A DNA stretch of 64,000 bases from Mikania micrantha (GCA_009363875.1 CM018695.1:50391161-50455160), one strand, 5' to 3'; positions 33,037 through 45,827 are shown, numbered from the stretch's first letter. Translations and numbers: made by a program. Notes: generated from the sequence alone by a model not told the origin.

Positions 33037-36000
33037 ATGGATCCAAACAACCCATTTTAACCCATTTATGAATTGTTATCATCCCCAAGTCGATCCAAAC
33101 AATACAAACAACCCGAACCAATTTCTAACGTTTTCAAATTGGTACCCACAACCACGTTTTTTAACCAAACATCGCCCGCTTTTGACAACGTTTCTGAAAT
33201 TCAAGCGGAACACGACGTTGACATGTTTCCGGAAACACAACCCGACCCCCAACCTGCTTCATCGCGTCGCAGGCACAGACGAAAGGAAGTGCCAGAAAAA
33301 ACAACAAAACCGACCATTACTCGATGGTCGGAAGTTGAGGAGGTGGCACTAGCTCGTGCCTACATTGATGTTTCTGAAGATCCGTTCGTTAGTAACAACC
33401 AAACGAGCATGGAATTTTGGAAACGCATTAGAGCATAGTTTTTTTTGGCAATGGGTCATGACTCCTTCCGGACGAACGACATGATTTCCAGCAAATGGCG
33501 CGAGTTACAAGGTAAAGTCGCGAAATTTAATGGAGTGTGGATTCAACACCATAACAACCGAAAAGTGGTGAGAATGACGTAACGGTCATGAACGAGACGT
33601 TGATGACCTATGCTAGAGAAAACGAGCTATTTTCTCATATTGCGGTGTGGCACGTTATGAGAAAATCAACCAAATGACATCCCACCCTGAAGTTACAAAC
33701 TTCGAAACGGACGAAGACGTCATCGTCGGGAAAGTACACAACCGGTCTATGTTTCGTTAACTTAAACGAGTAGGATGAGGAAGTCGAAATGGACATGCCC
33801 CCACCCTCTCCTCAACGTCCGTCCAGTCGAAACAACAAGGGTAAACGACCACAAGCCTTGTCACACCCCGAGCCGGCGGGCCGGATCGAATGTCCCGTCG
33901 GGCGGAAGGTTCTCGGGGCGCGATTTTTGATGATCCTAAAATCGGCTAACATTTCAAAATAGTCAACATGGACCATTTTTGATGTTAACAATTTTACTTT
34001 GTATTTCATTAAGCAAACTTATGTGTTTTAAGCCCAATTGATTACATGAAACACTTGTTTAAGTGTTAGATTAGTTTAGAAAAGATTTTAGTTTGAAAAA
34101 CTTAGTTTCGATGAACAACACAACCGGTTTAAACACTTAGAAATCCTAATGGCTCACAATCGACTAACCCATGTTCAAACCTTTCTAATGAACTCAATTC
34201 TTGTTGGTTTTGGTTGGTTCCAAGTTCTGGGTACTTGGGAGACCTGAATTTGGCTAATCTCAACAACCAACAGCAATATAGATGGTCATAAGTCCAATAA
34301 TATCAATGAGACAACATCCCATAACCTGCCAGCACTATGGGTTCAACGGTTTCACTTTGGGCAGCCCTTAGGCCATCAATACAACCATTTACCCAGGTTC
34401 TAACCATTCCTAGCCCTTCTAATCTTTAACCTCTGATGTTTCTTGAGTTCCTATACCAAATCGGTGCAAATACTAAGCCGTTAGAGGGTCCTAAACAGGC
34501 TAAAACATGGTTGTTTGTCGGAACAGCAACAGCAACACAAACAACCCCTTTTGAACTCGATTTCTGCCAATTTTCAGCTCCAATTCGATCCCCAACTGAC
34601 CCAAAAATCAATCTAACATGTTCCTTAGATTCCTAAGTGGATTTGGTGCAAGACCTAGGGTTTTAAGGCTTCAAAATCGGCTGAAAACCTACTGTTGTTC
34701 GAAAGAAACTTACCGAAACAGTAGCAACCAAGAATCAGCTCTTTTGAGCTCGTTTCTGGTCCGTTTTTGATGATTTAAAGCTCTATTTCTTCATTTTTCA
34801 CGATCTACATGTTTCTAGAGTCTTTTTAGTGTTTATCCTAACTGATTTGACGTGATAAAGACGATTTAAAAGCTTAACTTACCGGAATAGTAGAAAACCC
34901 ACAAAAACCGTAGCTTCTCTCTAAAACTGCAACCACATCAGCTCGTTTCAGCTCCGATATTATGTACTTCTGTGTTCTCCTCGTTCTCACGGTCGTTTTG
35001 ACTACTAGAACGTCGAATTTGGTGAAGAAATGAAGAAGTTATGAAGGTTTGAAGGTGAGAAACTGTAGAGAGAGAGAGAGTGGTGACGGGTTTGGGTTTC
35101 AAGAGGGAGAGAGATGGCTGAAAATGTGGAGGAAGAAGAAAGAAGAAGGGCTTTTATAGCCCGGGTATGTTCGGGTGCGTTCGGTTTCTGTTTCACACGT
35201 CATTTTCGTCGTTTTCGTAATATTACGTAACTTAATAAAGATAGAAATTTTTTTAAACTTTTTAAAGTTGTAATTCCTAATAAATTAACTAAATATCTTC
35301 TATTTATGTTTAAAATTTAAAAAGCGTTTATTTTATTGTTTCATCAGATCGTATCGTTTTTGCGCGTATTCGTACGAATCGTCACTCGTTCAAATACGAA
35401 GACAACGTTACTTTCCAATATGGTTTTCTAATTATTAGATATCATTCAGAACGTTAAACTTACAGATATATTCGTGCGAATCGTCACCCACGCGAATACT
35501 ATGTTAGCTTAATATTCACATAATGACATCCGTTAAGGTTTCGGTTTGGATTTCCTCACGTATGTTTATACATAATAAGATCCTAACTAACATTCGTATA
35601 TAGTATCATGTCCTAGTTTAACATGTTTAGACATATTAGTATTGTGTTTGTGTATGTTGTTTGTCAGTTTTGAGTTTCTGCACTGTTAATATCAGTTGTT
35701 TCATATAATATTAACACGGAATATTACATGAACACTTTCCGTACCGGTATCTATAGTACTTTCCTACTGTTCAGAACTCTTGTTCCGGCACTGATGTTAC
35801 AAGCCACGTCTTCAACCAATTACAAAGACACGTTGGAGACCATCTCCGAGTTGTTACAAAAATTTGTTGACTTACAGGAGAAAAAACTTTGCGTGGGTCA
35901 TGCGATTTACCTCGCTCATGTTGGCAGTGAGACCGGTCGATAAGGGGCGCCTAATGATAGCGTTCACCATTTTTTTATAGGAGCAAAAACAATACAACAA

Positions 36001-36106
36001 TAATATGAAATTGTTGTGGACATCTACCGATCACTTAACCGGTCACACTCGTGAAATGACCGAGAAGACGAAGGAGCAGATTATGAAGCGATATAATATG
36101 GATTAA
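33037..36106 (+). pseudogene. PIF/Harbinger-associated Myb/SANT-like protein, split
   Basis: Begins at ATG 33037 (stop after seven codons, frame change near 33160), then runs through a basic stretch and a trihelix/SANT-like motif (ITRWSEVEEVALARAYI near 33318) to TAG at 33436-33438. After it, ISSKWRELQGKVAKFNGVW and further pieces continue in shifting frames to 33858. A solo LTR interrupts at 33859-35801; the frame resumes exactly after it with a coiled stretch (DTLETISELLQKF) and ends near EQIMKRYNMD at 36106. Such proteins are the DNA-binding partner of PIF/Harbinger transposases, or plant genes derived from them. About 100 bp near 35890-35985 may be an intron. Non-functional. Confidence 0.75.
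33859..35801 (-). repeat. Solo LTR inside the SANT-like pseudogene
   Basis: 1943 bp on the minus strand, TGTAACATCAGTGCCGG at its start (35801) and CGGCTCGGGGTGTGACA at its end (33859). Flanks AGCCT (33854-33858) and AGCCA (35802-35806) are a 5-bp duplication with one change. The coding frame joins across it, proving insertion. It belongs to the family of the LTRs at 50836 and 56336 but is half their length. The probable TATA box is inside the palindrome GGGCTATAAAAGCCC (35148-35162). Confidence 0.88.
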
Positions 36107-36377
36107 TTTTTTTATGTATTTTTTTATAATGTAATTTTTTTTATTATGTAACTTTTTTTTAGTTTTATTTTGTAATTTATATTTTTTAATAATATTTTAT
36201 CTATTTTTAATTTAATTTTTAATTAAAAAAATAAAAATCAAATAATAAAATATTGAATAAAGGTGGTGATGACGTGGAGTGATAGGAAAGTAATGGGAGA
36301 GAGATGATAACATATGTAATGATGGTGTGGAGTGATAAGGGGGTGATTGTGTTAATTGGTTATGTGGCGTCTACGTG

Positions 36378-37439
36378 CAGGGCCGGCTCAACCATTTTGG
36401 GGGCCCTAAGCGGAATAAAAATCCGGGGCCTTTCACTAAAGATTGCGTTAAAAATTCTTCTCATTTTATCTAGGCTTGGGACCGACAATTCTAAACTAAA
36501 CAACCAAACTAAACAGTCAAACTAAACCAATTAAATTCTACAAAGTTCTAAGTTCTAACTAAACAATTCTATAAAGTTAACAAATGAAATAACGAGGTAC
36601 TGTGTTCTAAACTAACTTCAAATTAGTATAAAAAGTTAACAACTAATCAACTTTCAAGTTTCAATAACAAGTTAGAATTCTATAAAATTAACAATTGAAG
36701 TAACCAAGTAATCTGTTTAGACTAACTTTCAATTTGCAATTAGTATAACAATTAATTGTTAACAAGCTAACACTTAACAACTAAATACTAATAACTAATC
36801 TGTAACCAACCTCCAAATAACCAAGTAACAAATAAACAAAGTAAGAAAGTTACCAACCTAGTTACCTGGTGGCTGGGGGTCGTCGCCGACGTAGACAAGC
36901 GGGCAGGGCGTCAAGGCAACAACGCATTAGTTAGCAAATCCGTAGAGGCACGACGAAGAATCAATGGACACAGATTAATCTCCGAGGGCGGAGCACGACG
37001 AAGGTGTGACAGGCGGACGGTGGTGAATCACCGCTCGGTCGGAGTTCGGATTAGTATGTACTAACCTAAATCAGCACGAGTGCAGAGCCACAGAGTGCGC
37101 CGCTCTTCGAATCGCCACGACTCTCCCTCTCCCCACTCCTCTGGTCTCTGTCGTTCCGATTTCCCTCCATCCCACCATGGCTAGAGGCTCCAGCCTCCAT
37201 GTACGCACAATATGACGATAGGTTAGAAATTAGACGTATTGTCTTTGGGCCCTTCCGTAATTCCGTTCCACACTTCCACCCTTGCTTTTGCTCCTCAGAA
37301 TTATCATAACTCAGCCCATACGTAAATTAAAAGCCCACATCTCCCACAAACGTATAAAAAAAATTAAAAATTGGAGGCCCTATATTTTTGGGGGTCTTAA
37401 GCACTGGCTTGGGCTGCTTGGCCCATTGGGCCGGCCCTG
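36378..37439. mobile_element. Non-autonomous hAT element
   Basis: 1062 bp bounded by CAGGGCCGGCTC and GGGCCGGCCCTG, inverted ends typical of hAT elements, and by an 8-bp duplication TCTACGTG (36370-36377, 37440-37447). No transposase ORF. The ends share GGGCCCTAAGC-type sequences with the element at 46894. It lies in the 3' flank of the SANT-like pseudogene. Confidence 0.88.
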
Positions 37440-37566
37440 TCTACGTGGCGCCTAAGTGAAGTGAAAGGGGGTGATGATAACACATAGCCTTACAATTATG
37501 ATACTTTATGTGATTTTGGATTACGTCCATACATAAATTTATTCATAGTTAACTAGGATCAAATAT

Positions 37567-37842
37567 ACAAATGATGTCTTGTTTTACTGGTAAGATGAAG
37601 GTATGTGAGAAGTGATAGGAGACCCAGGTCTTGGGTTCGATCCTTGATTCCATCCGATTTTACCTGCCTTTCACCATCGTGACTTTGGGCGGGTGCCTGA
37701 GTCGGGTTTTACCAGGGAATTGGTGGCTGGTGGGCTAGGGGCTCCGTCCGTCCGGACTAGTGGCCAGCTCGGGCATTCTTTAGCCATTGGGGGCCGCGTA
37801 CGGAGTACCGACAGTTGATTAGTTGGTCGTTCAAAAAAAAAT
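37567..37842 (+). mobile_element. tRNA-derived SINE
   Basis: 276 bp with a B-box GGGTTCGATCC near 37632, an A-box-like TACTGGTAAGATG near 37584, and an A9 tail. A 13-bp duplication TAGGATCAAATAT flanks it at 37554-37566 and 37843-37855. The GTGACTTTGGGCGGGTGCC body resembles plant Au-type SINEs. It would be transcribed by RNA polymerase III and mobilised by LINE proteins. Confidence 0.85.
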
Positions 37843-37855
37843 TAGGATCAAATAT

Positions 37856-40015
37856 TATATAACATTACTTCTTTATTTGTGGTTGTTTCTTATAGTTTAA
37901 TACTATGCTATTTCTCTGAGCATTAGATGAGTTAAAAATATAATAAATAGTCCCAATAAAAATTTGGATAACATAGACAATTGTTAAATATATAATATGA
38001 TGAAAATATCATATAATATAATTTTTAAAATAGTAAAATAATAATATTCTTTAAACACTGATTTTTCAAAGTTTGTTGGTTTTAAAATTTTGTTTTAAAA
38101 AAACTATTTTTGAAAATTTTATACTTATAATAATTTGGTGATTAAAAAAGTATTTTTCAACATTAGTATATTTTTAATGTATCAAAAGATCTTTTTAATT
38201 TAAAATAGAAGTGTTCGTCAGTTCTAAAACAGTTCGTTCGACTTATTCAATTCTGTTTAATTAGGTTTCAAATTTTTTTCCCTATCCAAAAAGCACGCCA
38301 GATTCGAGAAGTGGTTATCCGAACTGAATTAAATCGGTTCGGTTTCGGTTAAAACTAAACAAACCAAATTTAATTGAATAAACTGATTAAAAACCAAATA
38401 AATCAGTTAAAAACAAAATAAACAGAGTTCAACATAATAAACCGAATTTAACCTTGTATATTATTAATAAAAATAATATATTTAAATCTGAATTCGGTTT
38501 AATCGGTTAACGAATAAACCGAATTCCCAAAAAAGGAACTGGAATCGATAACCAAGCGAAAACAAAATTTGTATACGGTTAGGAACCGAACAGAAAACCG
38601 AATTAAGAATTATGTTCGGTTTTTCTGTTATGGATACGTTTTCGGTTTTAAATGCTTTGGTGTTTTTGAAGGCCCCTAATATATAATGTATAAGAAGTAT
38701 ATTTAATATTTTTATGAGATATATTTAATAGGAGTCGGATCCAGAATACAAACTTAAAGTGCTCTATAAACATGTCAAAATCTTGATGTATTTGAGTCTG
38801 TATATTTTGGTATAACTATCCTTGTTTTATAATGCTCATTTTTACTATGCTTATTTGTAATTTCGCACATATCATCGTGATGTTTTCATCTACGTTTTGC
38901 TATATTTAGCCTGATACATAAAACCGAAACATGAGAAATTTGGAACCTCTCTTTTACGGCTAATCATGCTAAAATCGTCATAACTCTCAAATGCGATCAA
39001 AATAAAAATAGATTTTTCCTTGGAGGCCTCCGAGTTCATTTATTTATTTTTTATTTTATTTAATGATTTGGTTGCTTCAATGTTACGTCATAATTACATC
39101 ACAACATCTTACGTTTAATATTTTTGTAACTATAACAAACCACTGCTAGATAAAACAATGATAGTATTTTTTGTGTGTTTTAATTTCTATAACTATTTTG
39201 TGACGACTTCGAACAATTATTTTAAGTTTACTCCAAATTCTAATTCTACAACCTTCAAAACTTTTAGAGTTTACATTTTTAATTCTTAAGTTTTAAAAAA
39301 CTTTATAAAATGTTATTTTCATCCCAAATTCTAATTCTACAACCGTCTTTAATTTCGAGATTGACAATTTCACTCATCAACTTTTTGATTTAAACTTTTT
39401 TTTTGGAAAACAACTCATGTTATATATGTTTTTAGTTAGTTTAAATTTCAAAGTAAATTTTGTTTGGACACAAAATAGTCCAGGTAGTTGACTACATAAC
39501 CGTTTACCTTACGCCAATGTAACATGAGATGGTAAAATTACTAGTTAATATAAATAATGAACTTTTTTTTAAAGATTTTGTTTTAGTATTTCTTTTCTCA
39601 AAACTTTTTATAACACTCAAGCGTTGACCCTAAATAAACAATACATCTTGTTTTCTCCGTTGACCCTAAATAAACTTTTTAAAACTTAGATGTGTGGTTT
39701 AAAAAATAAATAAATTGGATTTTCTGGTCGGCATGTGACACACCATAATAAGACTAAAATAATATATGTATACACACACATAGGAATGTTAAGAACTAAA
39801 AGATTTTTTGTTATAGAATAAAATAATCATTTCTATCCACAAATTTGAACGACATAAAAGTAACTTTCATCTACTTAAAGAAACATTATTTTTATACCAC
39901 TTAAATCATGTAAATTTAAATGTTTTTTAAGTTCTTTACAAATTGATGTTTTTAAGAAGCAAATACTAACATCATATGAGGAAGTACACCTAGTTAATGT
40001 TATAAGGGTATGGTT
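37856..40015. other. AT-rich intergenic DNA
   Basis: No coding region recognised. Between about 38320 and 38650 many AACCGAA/TTCGGTT repeats occur, a low-complexity interspersed repeat. The remainder is A/T-rich. Confidence 0.5.
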
Positions 40016-40020
40016 ATTTT

Positions 40021-40420
40021 GAAAACCACATCTCAATGAGAAAACCGCGAAAACCATGCAAAAATCACGTAAAAAGAACGTATTTTTTTTGAATTTTTTT
40101 ACAGGTTTGTAACACTATTGGGCACATTTTTATAAAAAAAACAAAAAAGCGACGACCAAATATTTTTAAAAAAATATTTTATAAACCCACGTAAAACCTA
40201 CGTAACAAAACGTAAAATTTTTTTTTACGATTTGTTACGTAGGTTTTACGTGGGTTTATAAAATATTTTTTTTAAAAATATTTGGTCGGCGCTTTTTTTG
40301 TTTTTTTATAAAAATGTGTCCAATAGTGTTACAAACCTGTAAAAAAATTCAAAAAAAATATGTTGTTTTTACATGATTTTTGCATGGTTTTCACGGTTTT
40401 CTCATTGAGATGTGGTTTTC
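40021..40420. mobile_element. Fold-back (long inverted repeat) element
   Basis: Two arms of nearly 200 bp, starting GAAAACCACATCTCAATGAG and ending with its complement, meet around 40215 with almost no spacer. The arms are nearly perfect complements. ATTTT flanks both sides (40016-40020, 40421-40425). No coding capacity. Its transcript would fold into a long hairpin. Confidence 0.9.
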
Positions 40421-40700
40421 ATTTTATCTTTTCCCAATGTTATAAAATAGTAACATAGTGTTAAATGTACCCATAAGTGTTTATCGGGTTGGATAATAAC
40501 TTATTCGGTTTATTTGTATTTGAAATTTTTAAGAACCTATTAAAAATTTGACTCAACCTAAATAGGAAATTTGTTTTTGCGATCTAAATCCATTTTTGCG
40601 ATCTAAATCCATCTGAATAAATGGAATGGCTCAAATAAGCATGATTTTTATATTAAAATGACCCAAATAACCGAAAAATCGGTTTTATTTTTGTTGAATT

Positions 40701-43700
40701 TGTAACGACAGATTTCACAATTAATTATATTTTAATCGATCAAGATGTTATTTCAAGTTAAAATTTTATTTAACTTTGTTATTAGGTAATAGGTTAATTT
40801 GGTTAAATAACTAACTAACAATTTAATACATAAAGTTAGTTAAGTTAGATGAAAACTAAAATAAAATCTAACTAGAAGTTGAGGGGTTGAATTGTCAATT
40901 TCTAAAACTTGTTTAAATGGGGTTTATAAGAGAAATTCTTGGTCAATCAAAATCAAAATCAGATTTGTGTGTGGGTTGGGAGAAGGCGACGTGAACAAGG
41001 AGGAAAAGAGGGAAAACTCTAAAATCCAGAAATTTGATACAAAATCTTGTAATCCTTGAGATGATTTTGGGCATAGAGGCATAAATCATCATCCTTTGCA
41101 ACATCTAACACCTTGGTAAGTAAATTTTTGTAATTTTTGAAGTAAAATTTGTGGGTTTACCATGGGGTATAGATGAGTTGGTGTAAAAACCTAAAAAAGG
41201 GTTGTTTATGGGTGGTAAATGCTTGTGGGTTTCATGTAATCTTGTATAATTACTTGAAATCACCTACTTTGAAATAGGATGATGATGCATGGGATAAATA
41301 GGAGGTTTTAGTAAGCATTTTTACAAGTGTGAAAAAGTTATGCACACAAGATGTTTGTAGAAATGCCAAATCAAAAGGAAAGAAAAATGCAAATTGAAAT
41401 TATTTTGATTTCTGCACAGTTTCAGAAAAATCATATAAAATCAACCGTACCTCCAATTGAGGCGTATTTTATATGGTTAGAAAGGTATTTGAGAGTACTA
41501 CAATTTGTCTTTGAAACTCATAGACAGATTCGAGTTGTAAGGGAGTAAAAATGATCGATTTTTATAGCATAACAGTAAGTTCAGCATGCTGATAGAATTT
41601 CTTTTTGTTGTTATGCTGATTTTTGAAAAATCATATAAAATCAACCAAAAATTGGTTTGAGACATATAATATGTCGTTGGAAAGCTTATTGAGTCTACTT
41701 TCTACTGATGTTTAGAATTAGAAAATATAAAGACACTAAGTACATGAAAACTGCATTTTAATACATCGTGACAGATTTGGTAAAAGCTGAAATTTTTGTA
41801 AGATGATAAATCTGTCATGTTTTTGTAAAATCTCTATAAAATGGTAGAAAAATATGCAGAACATGAGCCTTATATGTATGGAAAGGTCTAAGGGTATACC
41901 ACAATCTATCTTTGGACATTAAGAGCTAAATTAAATTGTAAATAGGTCAAGATGGACGATTACAGCAGAAGTTGCTGCACAAAAATAAGACTTTTTCAAA
42001 ATGTGATAAAAATGAGAAACTTAGTAGATATGTTTTTGAAAAAGAATGAATGATGCTAGTAGATCATATACATATAGTTGTGTGTCATACAAGTGTCTAA
42101 GATACTTGAAAAATGGATAAGATCCATGTTTACATTAACGGGTCAAAAATGAGAATTTGGTATAGACATGTAGAAATGAAGACCCTTGTGTAAGTAAGTG
42201 GTTTGTTTGAAATTGTAAATGCTAAATGGCATGTGTGCTATATTATTTGTATAGGAAGTGAAATTGAAAGTGAAATCAACATGCCAAGAAGGTTACGAGG
42301 TTTAGCATTCCTACGGGCCAAGGTGAGTTACATACTCACTAATATGCAACCATAAGACAAATTAGTGTTTATGTGTTATGTAATTATGTATGTTCAAACT
42401 ACTTGTAATTGACTTGTAGTAATTGTGACATATTGAAAGGTAAATTGACCATATATGTCATGAAATGTTAAAAATATGAAAATAAAACCACATGGGGTGG
42501 TATATAACTACTTGATAAATATCTTGTAGTATTGAATGAATGTTATGTGCTAAATGCATAAGTTGAAAGGTGTTACTTAATGTTAATTAGTAGTTGACAT
42601 AGAAAATGATGACAATCCACATTGTGTGGAAGTGTATGAATATGAAACCACATGGGGTGGTATTTGGATTGTTGAATCAAATATTGGATGTAACAATTGG
42701 AGTTTTGTTGAAATTGGTTAATGTTATGATATAATTGCATAACTAATGAAAGTGTCATTATATGTTTAGAATAACTGACACATATAATTGGAGACGATTC
42801 ACATTCGTGTGAAACTAATGTAAGACCATGATATATGGCATTTTGATGATAAGCCACATTCGTGTGGAGGAACATGTAAGTCACCTAATGTGTTACTTGT
42901 ATGTTCATGGATTCACAATATTGATGATGAATCCATTGAGCAAACTATGTGTAAGTCCATGTACGGATGGATATCCAGATTGTTGGTTGTTGCAATATAA
43001 GTCTCATGTACGGATGAGGAGGATGGTTTCACATGTACGGATGTGAATTACATGAGTTCACATGTACGGGTGTGAGGGATATGATTCACATGTACCGATG
43101 TGATGGTTAGTTTGTGTACGTACAACTAACAAAAAGACCTATGTGATGAATAGGAAATGGACTGTACGGGGTCAACTATAAATAGGGATGTGGGTATCCC
43201 GTAGACATGAGCATACTAATTGAGGGGTGTTAAGACAAGCTTATCTTTGTTGTATGTTGTGAAAGAGGCCAAGCTTGAAGGTTTGACCCGTTAGGATGTT
43301 GGTAGCAAATTATCATCTTAAAATGAGCATATTATATGAGAATGGAGAATTGATGTTTTGATTGATAAAATATGCTTGTTAATATGTAATTTGAAGTTAT
43401 TAAATTAAGATTATGGATTTTTAAAATAATGATACTAAGATCATTAGATATGTTTAGAAATGTGATATATTGAAGTTTAAATGTATTTTGAAACCCCGGA
43501 ATGTTTAGAAATGGTTTTGGGTGTTTAAAACGTGAAAAAGTTGAAAAATTGTTGTCGGGGGCGTACTGTACACCGGCCATAGTATGGTACACTGAAAGCA
43601 TTCTGTTGTACGCTGGTGGTCTGCGCGTATGGTACGCCGGGGCTGGAGTACCATACGCCGGGCTGTGTGAAATTCCTGGATTTCAATTTTCGTGATGAAT

Positions 43701-44035
43701 TTGATTCCGGGGGTCGAAGGGGTTAACTTAATTAGTTCTTATGAACTAACACTTGATTAATTGTGGTGTTTTCAGGTCATAAATAAGTTTGGGTTCGGAA
43801 ATCATGATCGGGCAGAAGTTGTGAAGAATCAAACATCATCCATGTCGAAAGTTTGTAGTCACATACAAACTAAGTAATTATGAATTTGTGAAGTAACTAG
43901 TAACAAAACAAGAATGTTTAACATATGTAATTAGTTTTCACGCTTCCGAATGAAATGTTTCGTAAAAATTAAGTCGAAATTTTCTGGGACCATATTTTGA
44001 ACACTTGTGAGTATGTAAATGTTTTGGGTGTCACA
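40701..44035 (+). repeat. 3.3-kb solo LTR
   Basis: Begins TGTAACGACAG and ends GGGTGTCACA, with flanks GAATT and TAATT (4 of 5 match). U3 is long: the likely TATA box CTATAAATAGG is at 43176-43186. Imperfect repeats of about 220 bp lie at 41400-41950 (each with AAAATCATATAAAATCAACC or similar). No internal protein sequence is found beside it, hence solo LTR. Confidence 0.6.
42488..43186 (+). promoter_or_regulatory. Palindrome cluster and TATA box in the 3.3-kb solo LTR
   Basis: Palindromes CCACATGGGGTGG (42488, 42648), CCACATTGTGTGG (42617), TCACATTCGTGTGA (42799), CCACATTCGTGTGG (42854), TCCATGTACGGATGGA (42957), CTCATGTACGGATGAG (43003) and TTCACATGTACGGATGTGAA (43028) with two relatives (43057, 43084). 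Outer arms differ but remain complementary. CTATAAATAGG follows at 43176. Same arrangement as in the gypsy 1 and copia LTRs, with unrelated sequence. Confidence 0.65.
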
Positions 44036-44113
44036 TAATTGGGATATGTAATCCAAAATATCAATTTTTTGTATATCCAATATCCGATCAGAATATATCC
44101 GAAATATCTCCAA

Positions 44114-45391
44114 CTAGGTTATTAACCCGTGTATTACATGGAGCAAAAATAAAATATTAAATATTTATAACTAATAATTTAGAAATTATAAATCAATATT
44201 TTGATAGATAATTAAACCAAGTATTAATAAATAATTTAAATAGTAAAACAACAACAGAATTTGTATTCGATAGGTAAGATACACTTTTGTAATTCTTAAA
44301 GTTTTTTCAAACAACCAACGAACACATAAGATATGTATAATATGAATTGAATAAATTTAACATGTTATAAACTAATAGTTTTATGAAATTTATGTGTTGA
44401 ATATCATATCAATTGTTAGTGAAATAAAAAAATAATTAAGATTTAAAAATTATAAATTATAACTATTTAAAAATTAAAATTATATTTTAAAATAAGATAT
44501 AATTGTAGTTTACTTATGATAATTAAGCTATAATACATTATTAGAATAAAAAAAATTATATTTTTGCATTTAAGTATAGAATTTAATTATTTAAAATTAT
44601 TAACATTAAATATGAGAGAGTTAGTAAAATAAAATTGAATGAAAGATAAATATATGAATAACAAGTGTCAAAATTGAAGGACAAATGAATTTGAGTGACA
44701 AGTGACAAAAATTAATAATGAATGAATGTAAGAGTGACAAGTGACAATTTTGTTATTCTTTTATTAGGTAACTAGGTTATAAACCCATGTATTACATGTG
44801 ATTGGGTACAAAAAATTATACAATTAAAATATATTTATAACAAATAATTACATAATCTACTATATAAGAATACATTTCATATTAAAAATGCAAACTATAA
44901 ATCTTTAAAACTTTTTTTGTATATAACATTGGACGTACTAATAGTAGTATTATCATCTTTATTAAAAATTAAAAGTATTAGAACATCATTACTTTTAACT
45001 CTGAATAAACAACATATAGTTAACTGTGTCAAAAAACTTGTTATTAAATCAAGATAATACAATTCTATTAATTTACACTTCATATCAGAGTTTGTCTTTT
45101 CTACTTATCTCAATTTAACAAAAATTTTTCATCATTTTTGTTCAAATGTGAGATTGGAGGTTTTTTCACATGATTATATTTTTATTAACATTTAATGATA
45201 ATTTAACTTAACTAATTTACCTCATTTAAAGTATGAATTAATTATATTGATTAAATGAAATTAAATTTTAAAATTCATAAAATTAATATAGTGTTAACAT
45301 GTGACACACATATGATGTGAATTGCCTAAAATGATAACACGTGGCCAAATTGTTACTCTTTTATTAGGTAAATAGTATAGATAAATATAGA
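44114..45391 (-). mobile_element. Helitron B (outer)
   Basis: On the minus strand starts TCTATATTTA (45391), interrupted at once by Helitron A, resumes TTACCTAATAAAAG (44771 downward) and ends ATAACCTAG at 44114, preceded by a short hairpin CCATGTAATACACGG. It is inserted between A and T as Helitrons are. No Rep/helicase gene: non-autonomous. Confidence 0.7.
44772..45381 (-). mobile_element. Helitron A, nested in Helitron B
   Basis: 610 bp on the minus strand, start TCTATACTATTTACC, end ATAACCTAG, hairpin CATGTAATACATG just upstream of the end, inserted between A and T. It shares its first ~30 bases and its 3' end with Helitron B, so the two are relatives. Non-autonomous. Confidence 0.75.
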
Positions 45392-45424
45392 TTTTAAAAA
45401 ATGTGATTAAAAGCTTTCAATTAT

Positions 45425-45560
45425 GATTGCCAATGTGGGAGTAGCCCACTTGATAGAGGCTTTGCCTCTTAAAATGGGAGGTCATGGGTTCTAACCCATA
45501 CAATAGTGTAATTAGTTTGGAGTAGTTTATGAGAAAATAACATTTGCATTTCAAAAAAAA
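45425..45560 (+). mobile_element. Short tRNA-derived SINE
   Basis: About 135 bp with A-box-like GTAGCCCACTTGATAGAGG near 45450, B-box GGGTTCTAACCC near 45487 and an A-rich 3' end. No clear target duplication. It lies directly upstream of the promoter of the host gene. Confidence 0.65.
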
Positions 45561-45588
45561 GAAGACTAACGACACCACAAAAGCCATC

Positions 45589-45687
45589 GGCCGTTGAAAA
45601 TAATTTAGCAAACTAGCCGTTAGAACTCAAACGGTCACAAAATAGCTCATAAGCCACACACCAACGGCTAACGCCTCTATATATAAA
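45589..45687 (+). promoter_or_regulatory. Promoter of the membrane protein gene: MSA-like elements and TATA box
   Basis: Four AACGG/CCGTT cores within 85 bp: 45589-45599 (reverse), 45614-45624 (reverse, TCTAACGGCTA, a full match to the mitosis-specific activator consensus YCYAACGGYYA), 45627-45637 (TCAAACGGTCA) and 45660-45670 (ACCAACGGCTA). TATATATAAA follows at 45678-45687, 140 bp before the ATG. MSA elements bind three-repeat MYB factors (MYB3R) and give G2/M expression, so the gene is probably cell-cycle regulated. Confidence 0.75.
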
Positions 45688-45827
45688 CCCACCTACCTAC
45701 ACACACACACACACCGTATCATCAACCAAATCTCATCTTCACCTTCATCTCAATCGCTCAACGCATCCACCTGCACCTGTAATCATATCGCCACCGTGAT
45801 CGCCGGAAAATTCAACAGGCCACACTC

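Noticed and set aside
35005..35196. Minus-strand frame of 63 residues in the solo LTR
   Set aside because: Lies in the CT-rich leader after the LTR TATA box; low complexity, no homology recognised.
45425..45560. Possible tRNA gene
   Set aside because: A and B boxes are present but no cloverleaf; an A-rich tail fits a SINE.
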